The notes under the pieces were generated by a model, which saw nothing but the letters and a program-made list of their open reading frames with translations, was not told the DNA's origin and searched no databases. This document shows positions 36,289 to 49,900 of a stretch of DNA of 64,000 bases, piece by piece. The DNA is from Phoronis australis. Taxonomy: Eukaryota; Phoronida; Phoronidae. Within the stretch, counting starts at the first letter, position 1. Each line of letters starts with the position of its first letter. The DNA lies in assembly GCA_002633005.1 (NCBI GenBank), contig NMRA01000129.1, positions 751,108-815,107 of the forward strand, read 5' to 3'. Made by a program: the position numbers and the translations under genes.

Positions 36289-36684
36289 TGCTGTGCGTGA
36301 ACTTCGAATCTTGATTAATTTCAAGATCGCATACGCGTGAACTTGGAATTGAGTATTCATCAAGACAATCAAGTGATATATATTGTTTATTTTAAAGAAT
36401 TTTTGCGGTTATTGGCCACACAGTTATCCATTTTTCCTTTACTGGAACTCTTGTCATAGCTAGAATTGGAAGTATGTGTGAACGGTGGATAAACTCGCCA
36501 ATAGTTGAAAGCGGTTGTGTAAATTTATATTGTTTTATCAACATGTAATTTACTTTAGTGCAGTGCAAATTTTATCAACGTGAACGTGATTATTTGAGTG
36601 AACTTTCCGAGATCCGTGGTGTAATTCCAAGTTCACGCATACGTGATCTTGAGATTACGTAGGATTCCAAGTTCACGCACAGCA
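36289..36684. mobile_element. 396-bp TIR element, copy 2
   Basis: The left end TGCTGTGCGTGAACTTCGAA and the right end, read inverted, TGCTGTGCGTGAACTTGGAA match with one change. The inverted match continues about 60 bp (aagatcgcatacgcgtgaac versus aagatcacgtatgcgtgaac). Same length and interior as 9570-9965. No coding capacity. The ORF that starts at 36643 begins inside its right terminal repeat. Confidence 0.8.
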
Positions 36685-39600
36685 AAGCAAACCCGGCCCG
36701 GCGATTCATTGCATGCCCGCATGGCGGCGCCTCATTCTTGCATATTGAACGGTAGATTTATATCAATTAGGAACCCAGCAAAGTCAAACACTGGCAGAAG
36801 ATATTTGGTCATTATCGTTGATCTTCGTTTGGCCAAGCGTACTGAGATTTACACTGGCACTGTAAATGGGCTAGCTGCTGGTGTAAATAGCCTGACATTG
36901 AAGAAACTCCACAAACAGTTATACTTTGTAATAGATCTTATGGTCGCTCCAAACTGCGCTCCGGGTGTGCCACCGGATCGACCACTTTTGCTGTACGTCG
37001 TATCCATAATTATGAAGGTGAGACGGGCGTCTAGTTCGCGCATGGCCCCATTTAGATTCAGTAGTTAGAGAGACGTCCTCGTCCCATACTTATCATTTTC
37101 ATAAAAGCGATAAGCCCGCCTTCTGTCAAAAAGTAGCCTTTGATTTAGGACACTTTTACTGTTATAAACCTGTCTTAAATTGTCCCTTGTTCAGATTAGA
37201 TACGGGATTGGGTACAACCGCCATTTCGAACCCGATCACTCTCGATAAGTTGAGCTTTCACGAACGTGTCGCTTAATGCACGCAGCTTCCTCTCAACCGA
37301 AACTGTTCGTCCTCCTCTGCAGCATTCCTCACCTTGTGTTACGAACAAGTTGATCCCAATTTTAATGGAAAGTTGTCTCAATCAAAAGTACGCCCGTGTG
37401 TTCTTTGACGTCCATCCAAAGACCGGTTAATTACCGCTTTAAAACAATTAACGTTTTTAAAAACGCCAACCAAGAATGTAACAAGACATTTATTTACATC
37501 ACTTGATTCTAGTCGTAAGACCACGTACACATACTGAAAATTGATAAAGCATTGAATTCTACAGAAATATCACAAAATTAAATATGAATACATTTGAATT
37601 TGAAACCAATCAAAATGATGCACGTGGTGAATCTCGTACCAATCAAGAGTTTGACAACAATAACTGAAACTACAACCATTCACTTAATCAACACGTACAC
37701 ATTTAACTCGTCAACTGCAAGAAATTCTCAAGAAGAATCGTGAAAGACAAAATTTTAATCAGTCATATCTCCAGCGTACAGTAAAATTGACTTCTCCGTT
37801 TTAGGCCAAAGTTAACAAAAAATAACGCTTTGCCATCAATCAATGCTACATTTTCAATAAAAACACACGTCAAAACGTTTCATTTTAAATTAAAACTTGA
37901 TCAATGGAAACAAAACAGCACCAAGCCTTTACCGTCTAACTAATGTTGGGTTTCCACCGATGATAATTTGAGTTATGAAAAAGAAACGTTTGGATGTGAG
38001 CATATATATATATAACGGATTCATGAGACAAGGCGATCTGTTTTCTCTAAACTCGGGTCATTTCTAACAAAGGTACAGACAACGAATTCATCAGTGAATC
38101 CGTAACCCGGGTTCTCACCGGGCATTTTGAGCATGCTGGGCCACCACACGCTAAATTTTGAATCGCCGCGCTCAAATTTCACCACCACGCGCAATATTTT
38201 TGATTGCCTTATCAACCGTGACTATAAAATGCTATCACAACAATGTAAACTGTTGAATCGCCATTGTCACACTCTCCAAGACTAGTACCCAATGCAGTTT
38301 GAAATTTACTCACTTTTACCGAAATTATTACCTGTGATCTCATTATTCACAAAACATTTAATCCAAATACACACTGGTTTCCCCTGTGCGACATAATTGA
38401 ATAATGCAATTGACAGCGCGCATTCCGCGCCCAAGTTTAACCCCGGCGAGAACAACGGTAACAGCACACGGGTTTCCCACAAATGATCTTGCGAACGCGC
38501 ACTGACGTGGGGGTGCGTTCACCATTATTTAGTTTCTAGCAAGTTTGGCGAGATCGCCAGGCTAACTGAAGTTTCGCAATGCAAGCGAAGCACACGACTG
38601 CACTAGCTGTCACTCACGCCAAACTTGCGTCACTAAACGCGACCCCAAACGTCCACCGCTAGGACACCCGATTAGAAAGCCTGAATGACAAGGCACAGAC
38701 ACAAGTTTTACAACACGTCGATCGTTTACACCACAAAAACATTTAAACCTATGCACACCAAAAACTTTGTTGGACAGGAAGTCGATAGTTTAATTCTCGC
38801 CAGAGTTAGCCATGGAGACGTTTGGCATCCAAAATATGAGGATCTTAGAGCGAACACCTGTTGTCCTAACAACAAATGGAAGACGGGCATTTGTTTGGCC
38901 TTTACAGGCGCTGATCTAGAGAGGTGTGATACTGGAGACAATGGAGCACTACTGTCGTGCATCCCACCAATATAAACGTGCCCGAATATCGGGTACGGCT
39001 AAAGGACCCCCTCACCAGGGGATGAGGTTTTTCTTGCGGTTTCATAAACAAAAAACAAACAATGGTGTTGTAGTATTGTCAATGGTGTTTCGAACTACTG
39101 ACCTATTCGAAAACCAATTACATTTTACGCACCTAAATACGGCACGAAAACCTTTCCCGACATCAAACAATACAATCGTTTATAAAATAAAACAGCTGAA
39201 CGAGGACAATTGAACCCAAGAAAAACAAGCGCACCATGTGAACACAAAACAATTATTGAATATAAAAAATATGACACATGATCTGAATTTAACAAACACA
39301 ATATTGCATTATAAATAAAAGGCGTATGTACAAAAACAATTTCGTTTAAGCTGGCTTTGCTACATAACTGACCAAGAGGAAAATGGGTTTTTTCAACAAC
39401 TTTTGACGGCAGCAGGGTTTCATGAAACTTTTTTGGCCTTGCCAGAAATTGAAATTTGTGCAACTGGAAACGAGCGATAATCAGACGCCAGACCACAACT
39501 GCAGTAACAGGGGTTTGAATTACTACCCAAGTAAAGCCCTTACACACCAACTTCGTTCTCAGAACATGCGAGTCCCGACTAAAGGGGTCGTGCAATATCG

Positions 39601-41104
39601 GACTGGCTCGTAGGTTATTTTACACTGGCAGGAATACGCCAAGTCCGTGTGGCTGTTTCATTGCATTCGTCGTTATTGGTTGCAAGATCCCTCCAGCCCA
39701 TCTTTCCATTAATTTTTCATCAAGGATTTTTAGTGTACATGTATGTAGCTACCTTCATATATAAAATCGTTATATTATGGCGGCGCCCAAAATAATTCTT
39801 TATCTTATGAATTGGTCAACAGACTAAAAACCAAGATAAAGGGGGGGGGGAGAGACAAGCAACTTTTGACCAAAAATGTCTCTAATTCGACCTCCGGGTT
39901 CTCGCGCGTTTTTTCCCCGTTTTCAGATATGGTGCTGAGCACTACCTTGGTGTAACACGTCTTTAGGACATTAAGTAAGTACCTAGGGGTCGAATTTGTT
40001 ATCCCAATGTAAGAGACACACATACCTGTCGGTTTAAATCTTAGTTTACATCAGCTAACTCAAGGTATTGTACTCCACAAAGTTATGAACATTTCTGTGA
40101 CCTCACACATAAGGTGCTATACTGTCATCGTTGGTGAAAATCAATCACAACTGTACGTTTACTCATCACCCCTAACACAAAAATGGCCTCTATGACCTCA
40201 ATCCGGTAAAATGGCTACTCAGTAACTGGTACACACATTCTAACAAGAGTAGGTCAGCTAGCACACTTTTAAATACCAATGAAGAGATTTGTAGATAAAG
40301 TAATAACCACGAAAACAGAAGCAGTCAGTCATAATTGTATTCCAGCTATCGGAAAAAATACTAAAAAGGATTGAAAGTAGTTCTCATTTTAGTGAATGGT
40401 TTTGGAACCTGAACGCTCACTGTTCCTTTCAGTCTGTTGACACTGTATTACAGTCTAAACTGAATTATTACACCTTGAAGCATAGAAATTCCCAGCTGCC
40501 ATACTCTTGCCAACTGGACTCCTAATGAGACTACAATATACCTACAAGGTATCTCCCCAGTGCAAAAATGTCCCCAGCTGAGTTTTTATTAACAAAATTG
40601 GCTGGTTTATTGTTCAATGAGTGAGAGAACATGGACATTAGGTAACCATGGTAACAGCATTTGTTCACACACTAGAAAGAGTGAAAGACAGACTTCATAA
40701 CAAAAAACAGTCCCGTTACCATGAGAAACAGTTTGCTCCATTACAACCCATTTCCATTGGTTGCTTCAGTTTTGCAGTAGAACTACTACCATGAAACTTG
40801 AACAATAAAATATTGTGTTTCAGCAAAAGTCAAGTTTCCCAAGTATTTAGTACTAACCTGGCAACAGGGACGTTTTTTGAACACCTGACATATCTATGAC
40901 TATGGCAACTGGTTAATAACTATAACATAGAGATGGGCGGCGATCCCCTGTCACGACGGTCCATCAATTTTGCTGCAAAACAAACAAGATGAGATAACTC
41001 TCATGTGAGACGAAAACAAAAGGTACTACAAATATAACATTGACTGTTCAAAAAGATATTGATGTTGCACTGGAGACAATTTTGGAACATTTTTGAAACA
41101 CTTA

Positions 41105-41571
41105 AGGTTATACAGGACCTTAGACACCAGTCCATATATTCAGCTAAATATCTACATAACTGTTGGTCAATTTCTGAAAGCACAAAGCATTAGAATTTGA
41201 TTTTTGACTCAGTACCAAGCTGCCATTAATTGGGTCACCTAAACATGTCCCTTTGGTAAAATGGAGCAACAAAGAAAGGTAAATTCATAGCAAAACAACC
41301 AACAGTATGACTAAATGATGTTTGATATAAATGTTCACAATGAAATCTCAAAAACGCAATCAAAGGATCACTTCAGTTTTGTTTTATGCAACTTTCGAGT
41401 TTTTTGGCAGCGACTTGATAAAAAGTGAAACATTTTAAAAACTATTTCTGAAAGTATTTCCGAAAACGGTGCAAACAGCAAAGGATACGAAAATTTCAAA
41501 CGAATCCAATCATCCATTTCTGAGATATGATGTTCCGAATTCGGACATTTGTCTAGGGTCCTACATATCTA
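41105..41571. repeat. Dispersed repeat C, copy 2
   Basis: Partner of 25880-26305, same orientation, in the presumed 3' UTR or flank of PIP5K. If transcribed it would place repeat sequence in the mature message. Confidence 0.65.
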
Positions 41572-42637
41572 TAACAACACTAAACTCTCACTTATAACCC
41601 CATGCAGTGCCAGTTTGAAAATCATTGTTTCACTTCGTGGTTTTAAGGTGGAACCCTTAGTATTGCCTCTTTGAGCTACCAAAGCTAATTACTCCTAACA
41701 ATGAACAGAAATTTTCAACCTAGGCTTGACCTAATAAGCAATGTGTGGAACTTTAAGAACTGCATATCGATGGTTAAAATGTCAAGTGTTATATTTGCAC
41801 AAGACATCATTATAACCCTAGAGTGATTACCTACACTATTTATTCAAGGTTTGCTCCTCCAATATTTGCTATGGAAGTATATACATAAATACATAAATAA
41901 TGTAATGAACGATATGATTTACTAACATTTCAAAAATCAACAATGTATTATACAACAATCAAACATGAAACGTTGGCACATGACAAACAGTGCTAATATC
42001 TGGGCTCTCACCTACTGTTACCATAGAGATAACAAGTCCACAAGCAGACAGATAACAAGATTTTGAGTGCTAAAATTGACTGACAAGAGGATAGGCCACA
42101 CTAATTCACTGAATGATTCCAACACATCGATGCATTTTTCAGACAGGGGACCATCAAGGAATTGGCATCAAATGAAATCAATTGTAATTGGGCCAAAAAA
42201 GATATCTGACATCTATCTTCGGAGACAATTAATCCAGATTTTCATCCCCAATACCTGACAACACACCTCTGTTTTTTGTGTCACAATCAGTTAGAGTAAT
42301 GAACAAATTAAACAAAGCAGTTCTAAAATAACGGTGTCCTAACATACTGTGTATCAGCAGTTCACATCCATGCAAGAATACAGAATATTAGATGCATAGA
42401 AACATCACTGCACATGACTGTATGGCAATCTTCTACTTTCTTATTTTTGTAGCAATTTTAAATGACTGTGGCATGCTGTGCGTTTGAGTGCAGTTCAAGG
42501 AATTTGCAAACACAGTTACATGTTAATACACAAGGAATGGTGTTCCCACTAAGCACTCTAACTATGTGTCAAACAAAGAGTACGACCTCTGCCTCAAGCA
42601 GTCGGACAGGAGCCATCAAAAACAATACCTAATCAAC

Positions 42638-42729
42638 ATGAACTACATAGAATGTGGTTTATGAACTATACAGAATGTGGTTCATGAACTGTACAGAATG
42701 TGGTTCATGAACTACACAGAATGTGGTTC
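42638..42729. repeat. 23-bp tandem array, 4 units
   Basis: atgaactacatagaatgtgg-type units start at 42638, 42661, 42684 and 42707. Short runs between units vary (tta, tca). It lies downstream of the PIP5K stop. Confidence 0.93.
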
Positions 42730-43560
42730 AAGAGCTGGGTTGCAAGTGGACAACTACGAGTTTCGGTCAAAAAGCCCCTTCCCTTGCAACGTTTCATTTG
42801 AGCACCCCCTTCTCCCTTGCCAACAACCTGTCCCCCTGTTGAACACTTGTGGCTATGTCAGTGGTGTTAGAGTGATGTCACTGTTATCCACTATTCAATG
42901 CCTATGAACCCAGAGCTTGAAACATGTGGTGCTCAAGAAAACAGATATTGCATTAGTAGCTAACAAAGGTGTCCAAGGTGATCTTTTCAAAATTCTTGAA
43001 TGGCCTTCCTTCGACAGTAGCCATTTTTCAAACAATTACGATAATCGTCTGGTATGGATCCAAGATAATAGGAGAAACTTTTCATTCTGCCACTGAAAAG
43101 TAGTCCAGACACACTAGACCCTCCTCTTCATAACTAGAGATAAAAATTGGTTATTCCACTTTCAGAATGTGTAAAAAGGTTAATTAGTTTTTGAAATGAT
43201 CACCTGGTGAGTCCGTAGGAGAGGTCACATCAACTTAGTGGGTGAAAAAGGAGTAGCTGTGCTAACTAAGATCACAGACACAAAAATAAGCAGGATTTAG
43301 TAAACAAATCCATGTGATACATCAACAGCACAGCATCACTTTACATCAATGTGGGCATTTCATCAGTTAGCAGCGACAATGACCGGTCGATGCATGCACT
43401 AATTCTGATGCTCTTTTTTCATTTTCTCAGCATTTCCCATCTCTACTTGCTCAGCTTATATCGCAGATGAAAGGACTCTCCATAGCTGTTGGTCACAACT
43501 AAACCTGACTGAGCTAGAAAGTACCACGCGTTCACTGTCATAACGCACGTTCTAGCAATG

Positions 43561-43974
43561 TTAACTCCACTTGGACTTGTAATTGTGTATACTGGACCTT
43601 GACAAATTCACGGGCAGTGTAGAAGTTGCCGTTTTTACACTCTGTTCATCCAAGGCCATTGAATTATACAGTCTATCTGAGCCAGGCAGAGCAATGCTAT
43701 GACGCAGCGGACTACGCCATTTGCCAAAGTTTGGCTCAGATGAACTAGCAGGCATGTGCCCTCCAAATGCGTTGTGACTATGTGACTGTCTGGAAGGCAA
43801 GTGTACCTTAGCAGCTGCCGCCGTCACCATGTTATACCAATGCATCTGTTTGCCGCGATACGATGGGAGACTGTTGGCGCCAAATTTGTTAGTGTTTTGA
43901 TGGTGCGAGTCAGTGGTTTGAGTAGAGTTAGCTAAGCCAGCTGATATAGCCCCATAGGTGGTGCCACATGCAGG
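43561..43974 (-). CDS. Pip5k1: PIP5K terminal coding exon
   Basis: Encodes the last 137 residues and TAA (43563-43561). It opens [20 protein letters not shown], has a His/Asn/Ser-rich middle, and ends NYKSKWS. Acceptor ttcttttgttag, phase 0. I do not recognise a domain, and the end differs from the human gamma tail. The open frame, correct phase and local CpG richness support it as coding. The presumed 3' UTR follows toward 40 kb. Confidence 0.86.
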   Translation of the reverse strand, partial: PACGTTYGAISAGLANSTQTTDSHHQNTNKFGANSLPSYRGKQMHWYNMVTAAAAKVHLPSRQSHSHNAFGGHMPASSSEPNFGKWRSPLRHSIALPGSDRLYNSMALDEQSVKTATSTLPVNLSRSSIHNYKSKWS

Positions 43975-46900
43975 CTAACAAAAGAACAAAGAGAGCCAAT
44001 GTCAAGCGCGCATAAGGCAACAGAATTCCCAGGATACTGTCCTCCACTGCCTGTTCAGCTCTGCCAAGTCCATTCAGTTGTAACAATGGTGCACTAGGCT
44101 GTTATCAAGGTACTCATCAATCCACTTTGCAAAATATGATCTTTGCAAACTGTTTACCATAGCATTGCAGCCAAAGTATACCATACTTTAACAGCACATA
44201 TGAGGCTCTCCCAATGATAATTAGTTACATCTGAATCTCTTTGACTCAACAGAAGACTGTAAGTGGCAGTGGTTAGACATGAAACCTGGATATTTCTGAT
44301 TCAACTCGCTGACACATGGTCAACCCATTGACAGTGAATCTATGCCATCGCACACATGACTTCAAGCATAACAGCAGGAAAAAACAGGAAAACAAAAGCA
44401 AGTCAGCAGGTTAACAACTCAAGTAAAAGCCAATACCAGAAGAACAGACAGACTTGAAATAAATCACAGAATAACTCTGCCAGACCGAGTGTTTCTGGAA
44501 AAGACTTTCTGCTGTTGTGTTGGCAATACAATCAAAAGAAAAAAGTTGTCCACAAATAGACAAGTCATTTACAAACAAGCTAACTTGTAGTTTTCGTCTT
44601 CTACAACTTAAATTTTTTTTCTTTATAATATATCGAAAATATGCCGTTAGATTTATATTCCTCTGTACGCCAAAAACGATTGATTTCCCCCAATAGGCTT
44701 TAGCCTGACTTTCACAAAACAGTCTTCACCAGCTCAAGACAACAGTTTTGACTGAAGCCTGTAGCTGAATGCCAGAAATCATTTTCCAGTTACACATCAA
44801 TGAACGCAAATTAACTAGCAGTAATTGGCACAAGGTTAACAAAGACAAGCACAAAGAAAACCATCCGCATGTAGTTGACAGAAACAACCAAACCCGTTCT
44901 TACCACTTGGTCACCCGCTAGTGTGCCTTCAGCACTAGCACCATGAGAGTGGTCATCCCTGGTCACCTCGCCCGAGTTGTCAGGGGTCAAGGTCATTGTC
45001 GATGGCACCGATTCACAGCTGACTTCTGGTTTGAGTGTGATGTCGCTGAGGGTGACATCTTCAGGGGAAACAATACTGTTGTCATTATCGACAGAGGCCT
45101 GAGACCCGTAACTGTCTGAAGTTCGATCGATGTGTTCCTGTGATGATGAGGCCTCTGGAAGATCGTCCAAACTGGGGCTGTGAGCCTTTGCCGACATCGC
45201 ATCTCTTTCTACAACAGTGAAACATTCAAGATAACAACTTGTGTTAGAGAGAGGAACATTTGACATGACAGCATTACAAACTGACAGTCTTTACTTGGTA
45301 ATGCCCTGAAGGATCTGTTCAGGGTTGAATATCACTTTCTATTTGAAAGGTTTGAGACATTCTGTGTCCTTAAGTAACCAAGGACTCATTTTATCAAAAG
45401 TCGTATATCTCTGGTAGTGCCTAAAACAGTCATAGGCACGTAATTGTAAGGGAAAATTGCAATTATTACATGGCTAGGGATGTTAACTTGATGGCGGCTC
45501 ACATTCAAGTTGAACACCCATTATCAGCAATGGCATTAATGAATTGTTTGGAGAGAAGATATGATCCTCTAAGCTAAGACCAGGTGTACTAGCCTTGGTT
45601 TCTAAACTGCGTTTTAGATGCTGTGTGCAGTAAAAATGTCAATTTAAGTGCCGATTCATTTGCCCACAGACTAACTCACTACAAAATGATGCACTACACA
45701 AAGCATGGCAAGCCTTCACTTACTGAACTATGCACAGCAAAAGTCCAATTGACCTGAATGGGATCCTAATGTTCGCATAATAGACCACTATACCACAAGA
45801 TTGCATGAAACTTATTTTGAGAAGTAGCATGTCTTACCACAATCCTACAAAGATTATTTCATAAGGTATGCCTTACCTAATGACTCACAAGACACGCTGG
45901 GACTAGAGGCCGTGTAGCTCACTGATGGCTCTTCGGTGTATGCAGTTGTCGACTCAGAGAGGCTGTGATTAGGTGATTTGCTGGTCTCTTCCTGATAAAT
46001 GCGCTCCTGTACAGCCGACTTGTAGCTCAATGGCCGCAGGAGCTCGGGTGTGTGGTGGCTTAGGAAATAAACGTTTCCCTTGATTTAAGAACTTAGTCTA
46101 GTTGCCCTATGTTTACACGTATAATACTCATACTAATCATAATGAAACCATGTCCTAAGCTAATGTCAGAGTTGAATTCCACAGAGGCAAGTATCTGTTA
46201 TGTAAAACTAGAGTAAACACTTGCTTTGCTTGTAATGCAACGTGATATTTCATAAAGTTTTGTGTGATCTCAGGTTTTTGCAAGATTCTTGTGTCTACGA
46301 AACAAATGCCAGATTTGGGCTGCACAGAAATTCAAAACTTAGGCACTGAATGAGAATTCTGCCACAGGACAAATAGCAGTTTGAGTTCATTGCATTTTAC
46401 CAGTATTCAACCTTAAAGTGGAACTTGCACATTAAGTCCTAATCTCTCAGATTGCTTGGCCAAATTAGTTAGAAACAAAACACATGGCAATGATGTGAAC
46501 TGTTTCCAGTAAGTATTGCGACATGGTGCTGGGGAATAACACTGCGTGATGCGGGCTATGCGAACCCAAAAGGTTCGTCATTAGTGCAAAGGTCACCTAT
46601 TTCGTTTTCACATTTGCAAGTTGTCACAGAATACAACTGCATTTTGTTTAGCACAGATTATGTTCAAATAGCATTTCCGTTTAGTTCCTGCTATACATTA
46701 GCATAGTTAGGAATATGCAAATAGATCTTTAATGCAACACAGTCCAGCTACATTTAGTACATAGTGAAAACACCCAATAAAATATATTTGCAGATACTAG
46801 TAGAACCACTAGGCTTGGACCTAGGAGCTTATAGTGTACTGAGACTGTCGTGTGTTACAGCAATAACTATATTATATGACGTGCCAAGGTAATGGCATAA

Positions 46901-49900
46901 CAGAAACCTAGAGTTAACAATAAAAATGATCAGGCTTTGAAATTTTAATAATCTGTCTAACACCATTCCTATTTGTAACTTTTCCAACAGGTGCATTGAT
47001 CATAGATGAATGAGCTAGAGAAATAGCGTTTGACAAGTCAGCTTCTGCAGTATATTTCTATAAAGTTAACTAAAGTAACTTTGAAAATAGAGAAACAACA
47101 TCAAAAATACGTTGTTTAATTCTATGTGCTAGCATCGCCTGAAACATGGCATGTTTGCTACATTTTCCCAAAATTTTGAATCAGAGTTACAAATGCAGCA
47201 ACAATGATGTTTACAAAGTCGTCACATAATTTTCCACTGAAGCAAGCTTGGATACATCAAATGTTATTTGTTTACCTTCTATTGAGTTGGTCATCTGTTA
47301 CTTGTGTGCCAGTATTTCTACTCTCATCGCCACGGCCGGTAACAGGAACGTCAGGGGTCGTAGGTAAAAGGTCAGGTCGACCACCACTACTGGGGCCAGC
47401 TAAGAAAGAAATGGAAGAGATTTCAAGGTTTTACAAATTTTGTTCAAGTCATGCCACATATCCCTGGAAGCCACAGAGCCATGATATCATATGAAAACTT
47501 GCAATGATTTCTGAGTTATTTAACTGCAGTATTCAGCAACATTTTGCCACTCCACAGAAATCATGTGCAGATCAAGAAGGGAACAAGTTGAGACTGGTGG
47601 TAAGTTGCTAGCAGCAGAAATCAGCAAAGCCAAATACAGCGATGCTTCAAAAGCTTGTATAAATAGGTAAATAAATTCTTATACAGTTTACTTTAGAGCC
47701 AGCTGTGAGTTAAGCTGCCTCAAGTGAACCATAGCAAAATTGACAGCTAATGCTGCAGCTGGAACAGCTGAATGAACCAACGACACTACAATCATTTATA
47801 TTTTCACATCTTGGTTTGAGCCGTCACCTCATCCACAGTTCACTTGAGGCAGAAAGCTCAGCTCAAAGCCATCAGTGTGCATTAGCCCTAATAGGTCTTG
47901 GCGTTCCCCATGGGATAACCTGGTGTACCCACCTAAAGTATCGTCTTCCCGTGACCTCTGTCTGTCTAGCCTGACCTCAGAATCTTGGGTCACCGACCTT
48001 TGCCTCTGAGTAGCCTTCTTTTTAGACGGGGAATGTTTGAGAGCTGAAATAAAGAAAATATAGACGAAATACTGGACAAAAGACCCTCATTGGTCCTTAG
48101 CCAGGCAGTGTAGGACTGCACCCAGCACAGAAAAGCTTACGAGTGATGAAATAGTGACATTCCCTAAACCAATCAGTGCTCATGCTCTTCCTTCACTTCA
48201 AACACGTTTGTCTTGAGTGAACATACAATGAATACCAGACCGGCAATTCAAAAATCACAAACAAACAAAATCACAGTCTTTTCCTTCCCAATCAAAACAA
48301 ATTTCACTTCACAAATGAAGTAACATTTACAACAGATATCCAGGCTTATAAACAAGAAGAGAGTCCACCATCAGTTGCCGTTTCCACAGTGAAGACCATG
48401 CGGCTGAACATGATACCATGCATAGCAGGAGTTCAAGTACAACAGTACTCTTATAGTATTGTACAAATCATTTTTGCTTCTCAGTGTCTCAACAGGGTTC
48501 TTATATTACACTTTCACTATAAATATCACTTCACTGTATTTGACAATCATTGTTCAATTTGTAATTGTGTGACATCATTGGAGGGCTAAACTGAGAAGTA
48601 GTCATTGACTGAGTGAGCAAGGGTCTTATATTTAATAACAACGCTTTAAACAACAAGAGAGAAATGAAGTTCTGAAGGAGGTTTTTCACCACAGTTACAA
48701 TTATGACAACATCACTACAGCCCTTTGCTAACTAATAGCTACATTCCAAAATGAACAGGTGTCGCTGGAAAAGCTTCGGGCATTTCCATCAGGCACTTTT
48801 CAGTCTCCTAATCATGTTTACCTGTTTTTGAAGGTCATTTGATTCAGAGTAGCATGGTAGCAACCCTCTTGTAAATCCAGTTTGACAGATATATAACGAT
48901 GCTGCTGACTTATTGCTTAATGGACACTCACTCAGAACTTCTGGTACATTCATCGGTCCTCTAGTTCGAGTGAGTGCCTATTAAAGCAATGGACAGAACT
49001 GTTGTCTATTTAACAAACATATTACTGAACAAAATCCTTCATTGTACAGTCAACATCATATGTAGTGATGTAATGGGGCTGTATATATACAGCGATGTTT
49101 CTACGAAACAGCCAGTCTTACTTTTCCCTTACTGACAATATATAAAAAATATATATTCAAAGTCCAATACATTTGTGGTGCCCATCCATTATCATATCTG
49201 TGCAAAAGTTTATCAAATGGTTCTTTAAAATGGGAATGAGCCAACAGCGCCCTCTTCTGGCATGGATAAGAAGACAGCATGCATATAGCAATGTATTTAG
49301 ACATATGATAAGGAAAACTGAAGAAGGAAAGAGGAATAACAGGTATACATTTTGTTGCAAATCAGAAATTCACAGTCACTTTAAAGGGGCACATGTTGAA
49401 TATTGGGTAAGAAGCCACAAAATATCATTTCAGCTGCTTTCACTTCAAGATTTCAAGTTCAAGAAGTTATCTTGTTTAAATTAAATTTCAGCTTGGGTCT
49501 TCATAAAGAGCTCACTACAGAGCTGAGTCACATACCAGTGCATGCTGAGATAAACAGTAAACATACAGGCCAGACAGAGCACTTGCAAAAAGAAATCCAA
49601 CTTTGTTTGTTCATAGATCTGTGAAACCACTTCTATCCCATAGAGCACATGGATCGGTTCTAAACATATCAGCACTACCAGCAAGCCTACACAACTTAAA
49701 ACATGTCTGGAACACCTAGAGAGTTCATCTGACACAAACCAAACAATCGGCATTCCATTTGCTAACATAAAGCAATGCTCTATTGAAACAACCATTGCTT
49801 AGGCTTACACCAGAAAGACATTTACAACAATGACTTCACATTCAGAGGTATATGGCAACGGCCAGTTCTATAAACGGCAGAACAAAATCATCTACAGTTA

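Larger units (their letters stand above)
34911..40029. other. Intergenic DNA between Vsx and PIP5K
   Basis: CpG-normal sequence without a supported gene. It holds the 396-bp TIR element copy 2 and the 22-bp duplication at 36181. ORFs at 36643-37068 (+) and 39125-39595 (-) are long for such DNA but show no family or splice support. A G11-type run lies near 39841. Confidence 0.5.
40030..43560 (-). other. Presumed 3' UTR or transcribed flank of PIP5K
   Basis: No coding signal is seen here. By eye the tract is strongly CpG-poor, like the PIP5K introns, whereas DNA below about 40030 is CpG-normal. If CpG loss follows a methylated gene body, the transcript may run to about 40 kb. A polyadenylation hexamer AATAAA occurs on this strand at 41845-41840. 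The tract also holds one copy of dispersed repeat C (41105-41571) and a 23-bp tandem array (42638-42729). Confidence 0.35.

Noticed and set aside
36643..37068. 141-codon plus-strand ORF
   Set aside because: It begins within the right terminal repeat of the TIR element and matches no family I know. No partner exon or splice context was seen.
38021..38215. 64-codon minus-strand ORF (KFERGDSKFSVWW and following)
   Set aside because: It looks peptide-like but has no recognised domain and no partner exon. Probably an element remnant.
39125..39595. 156-codon minus-strand ORF, the longest in the window
   Set aside because: The composition is hydrophobic and irregular, with no recognisable domain. 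It has no supporting neighbours. It may be a decayed element.
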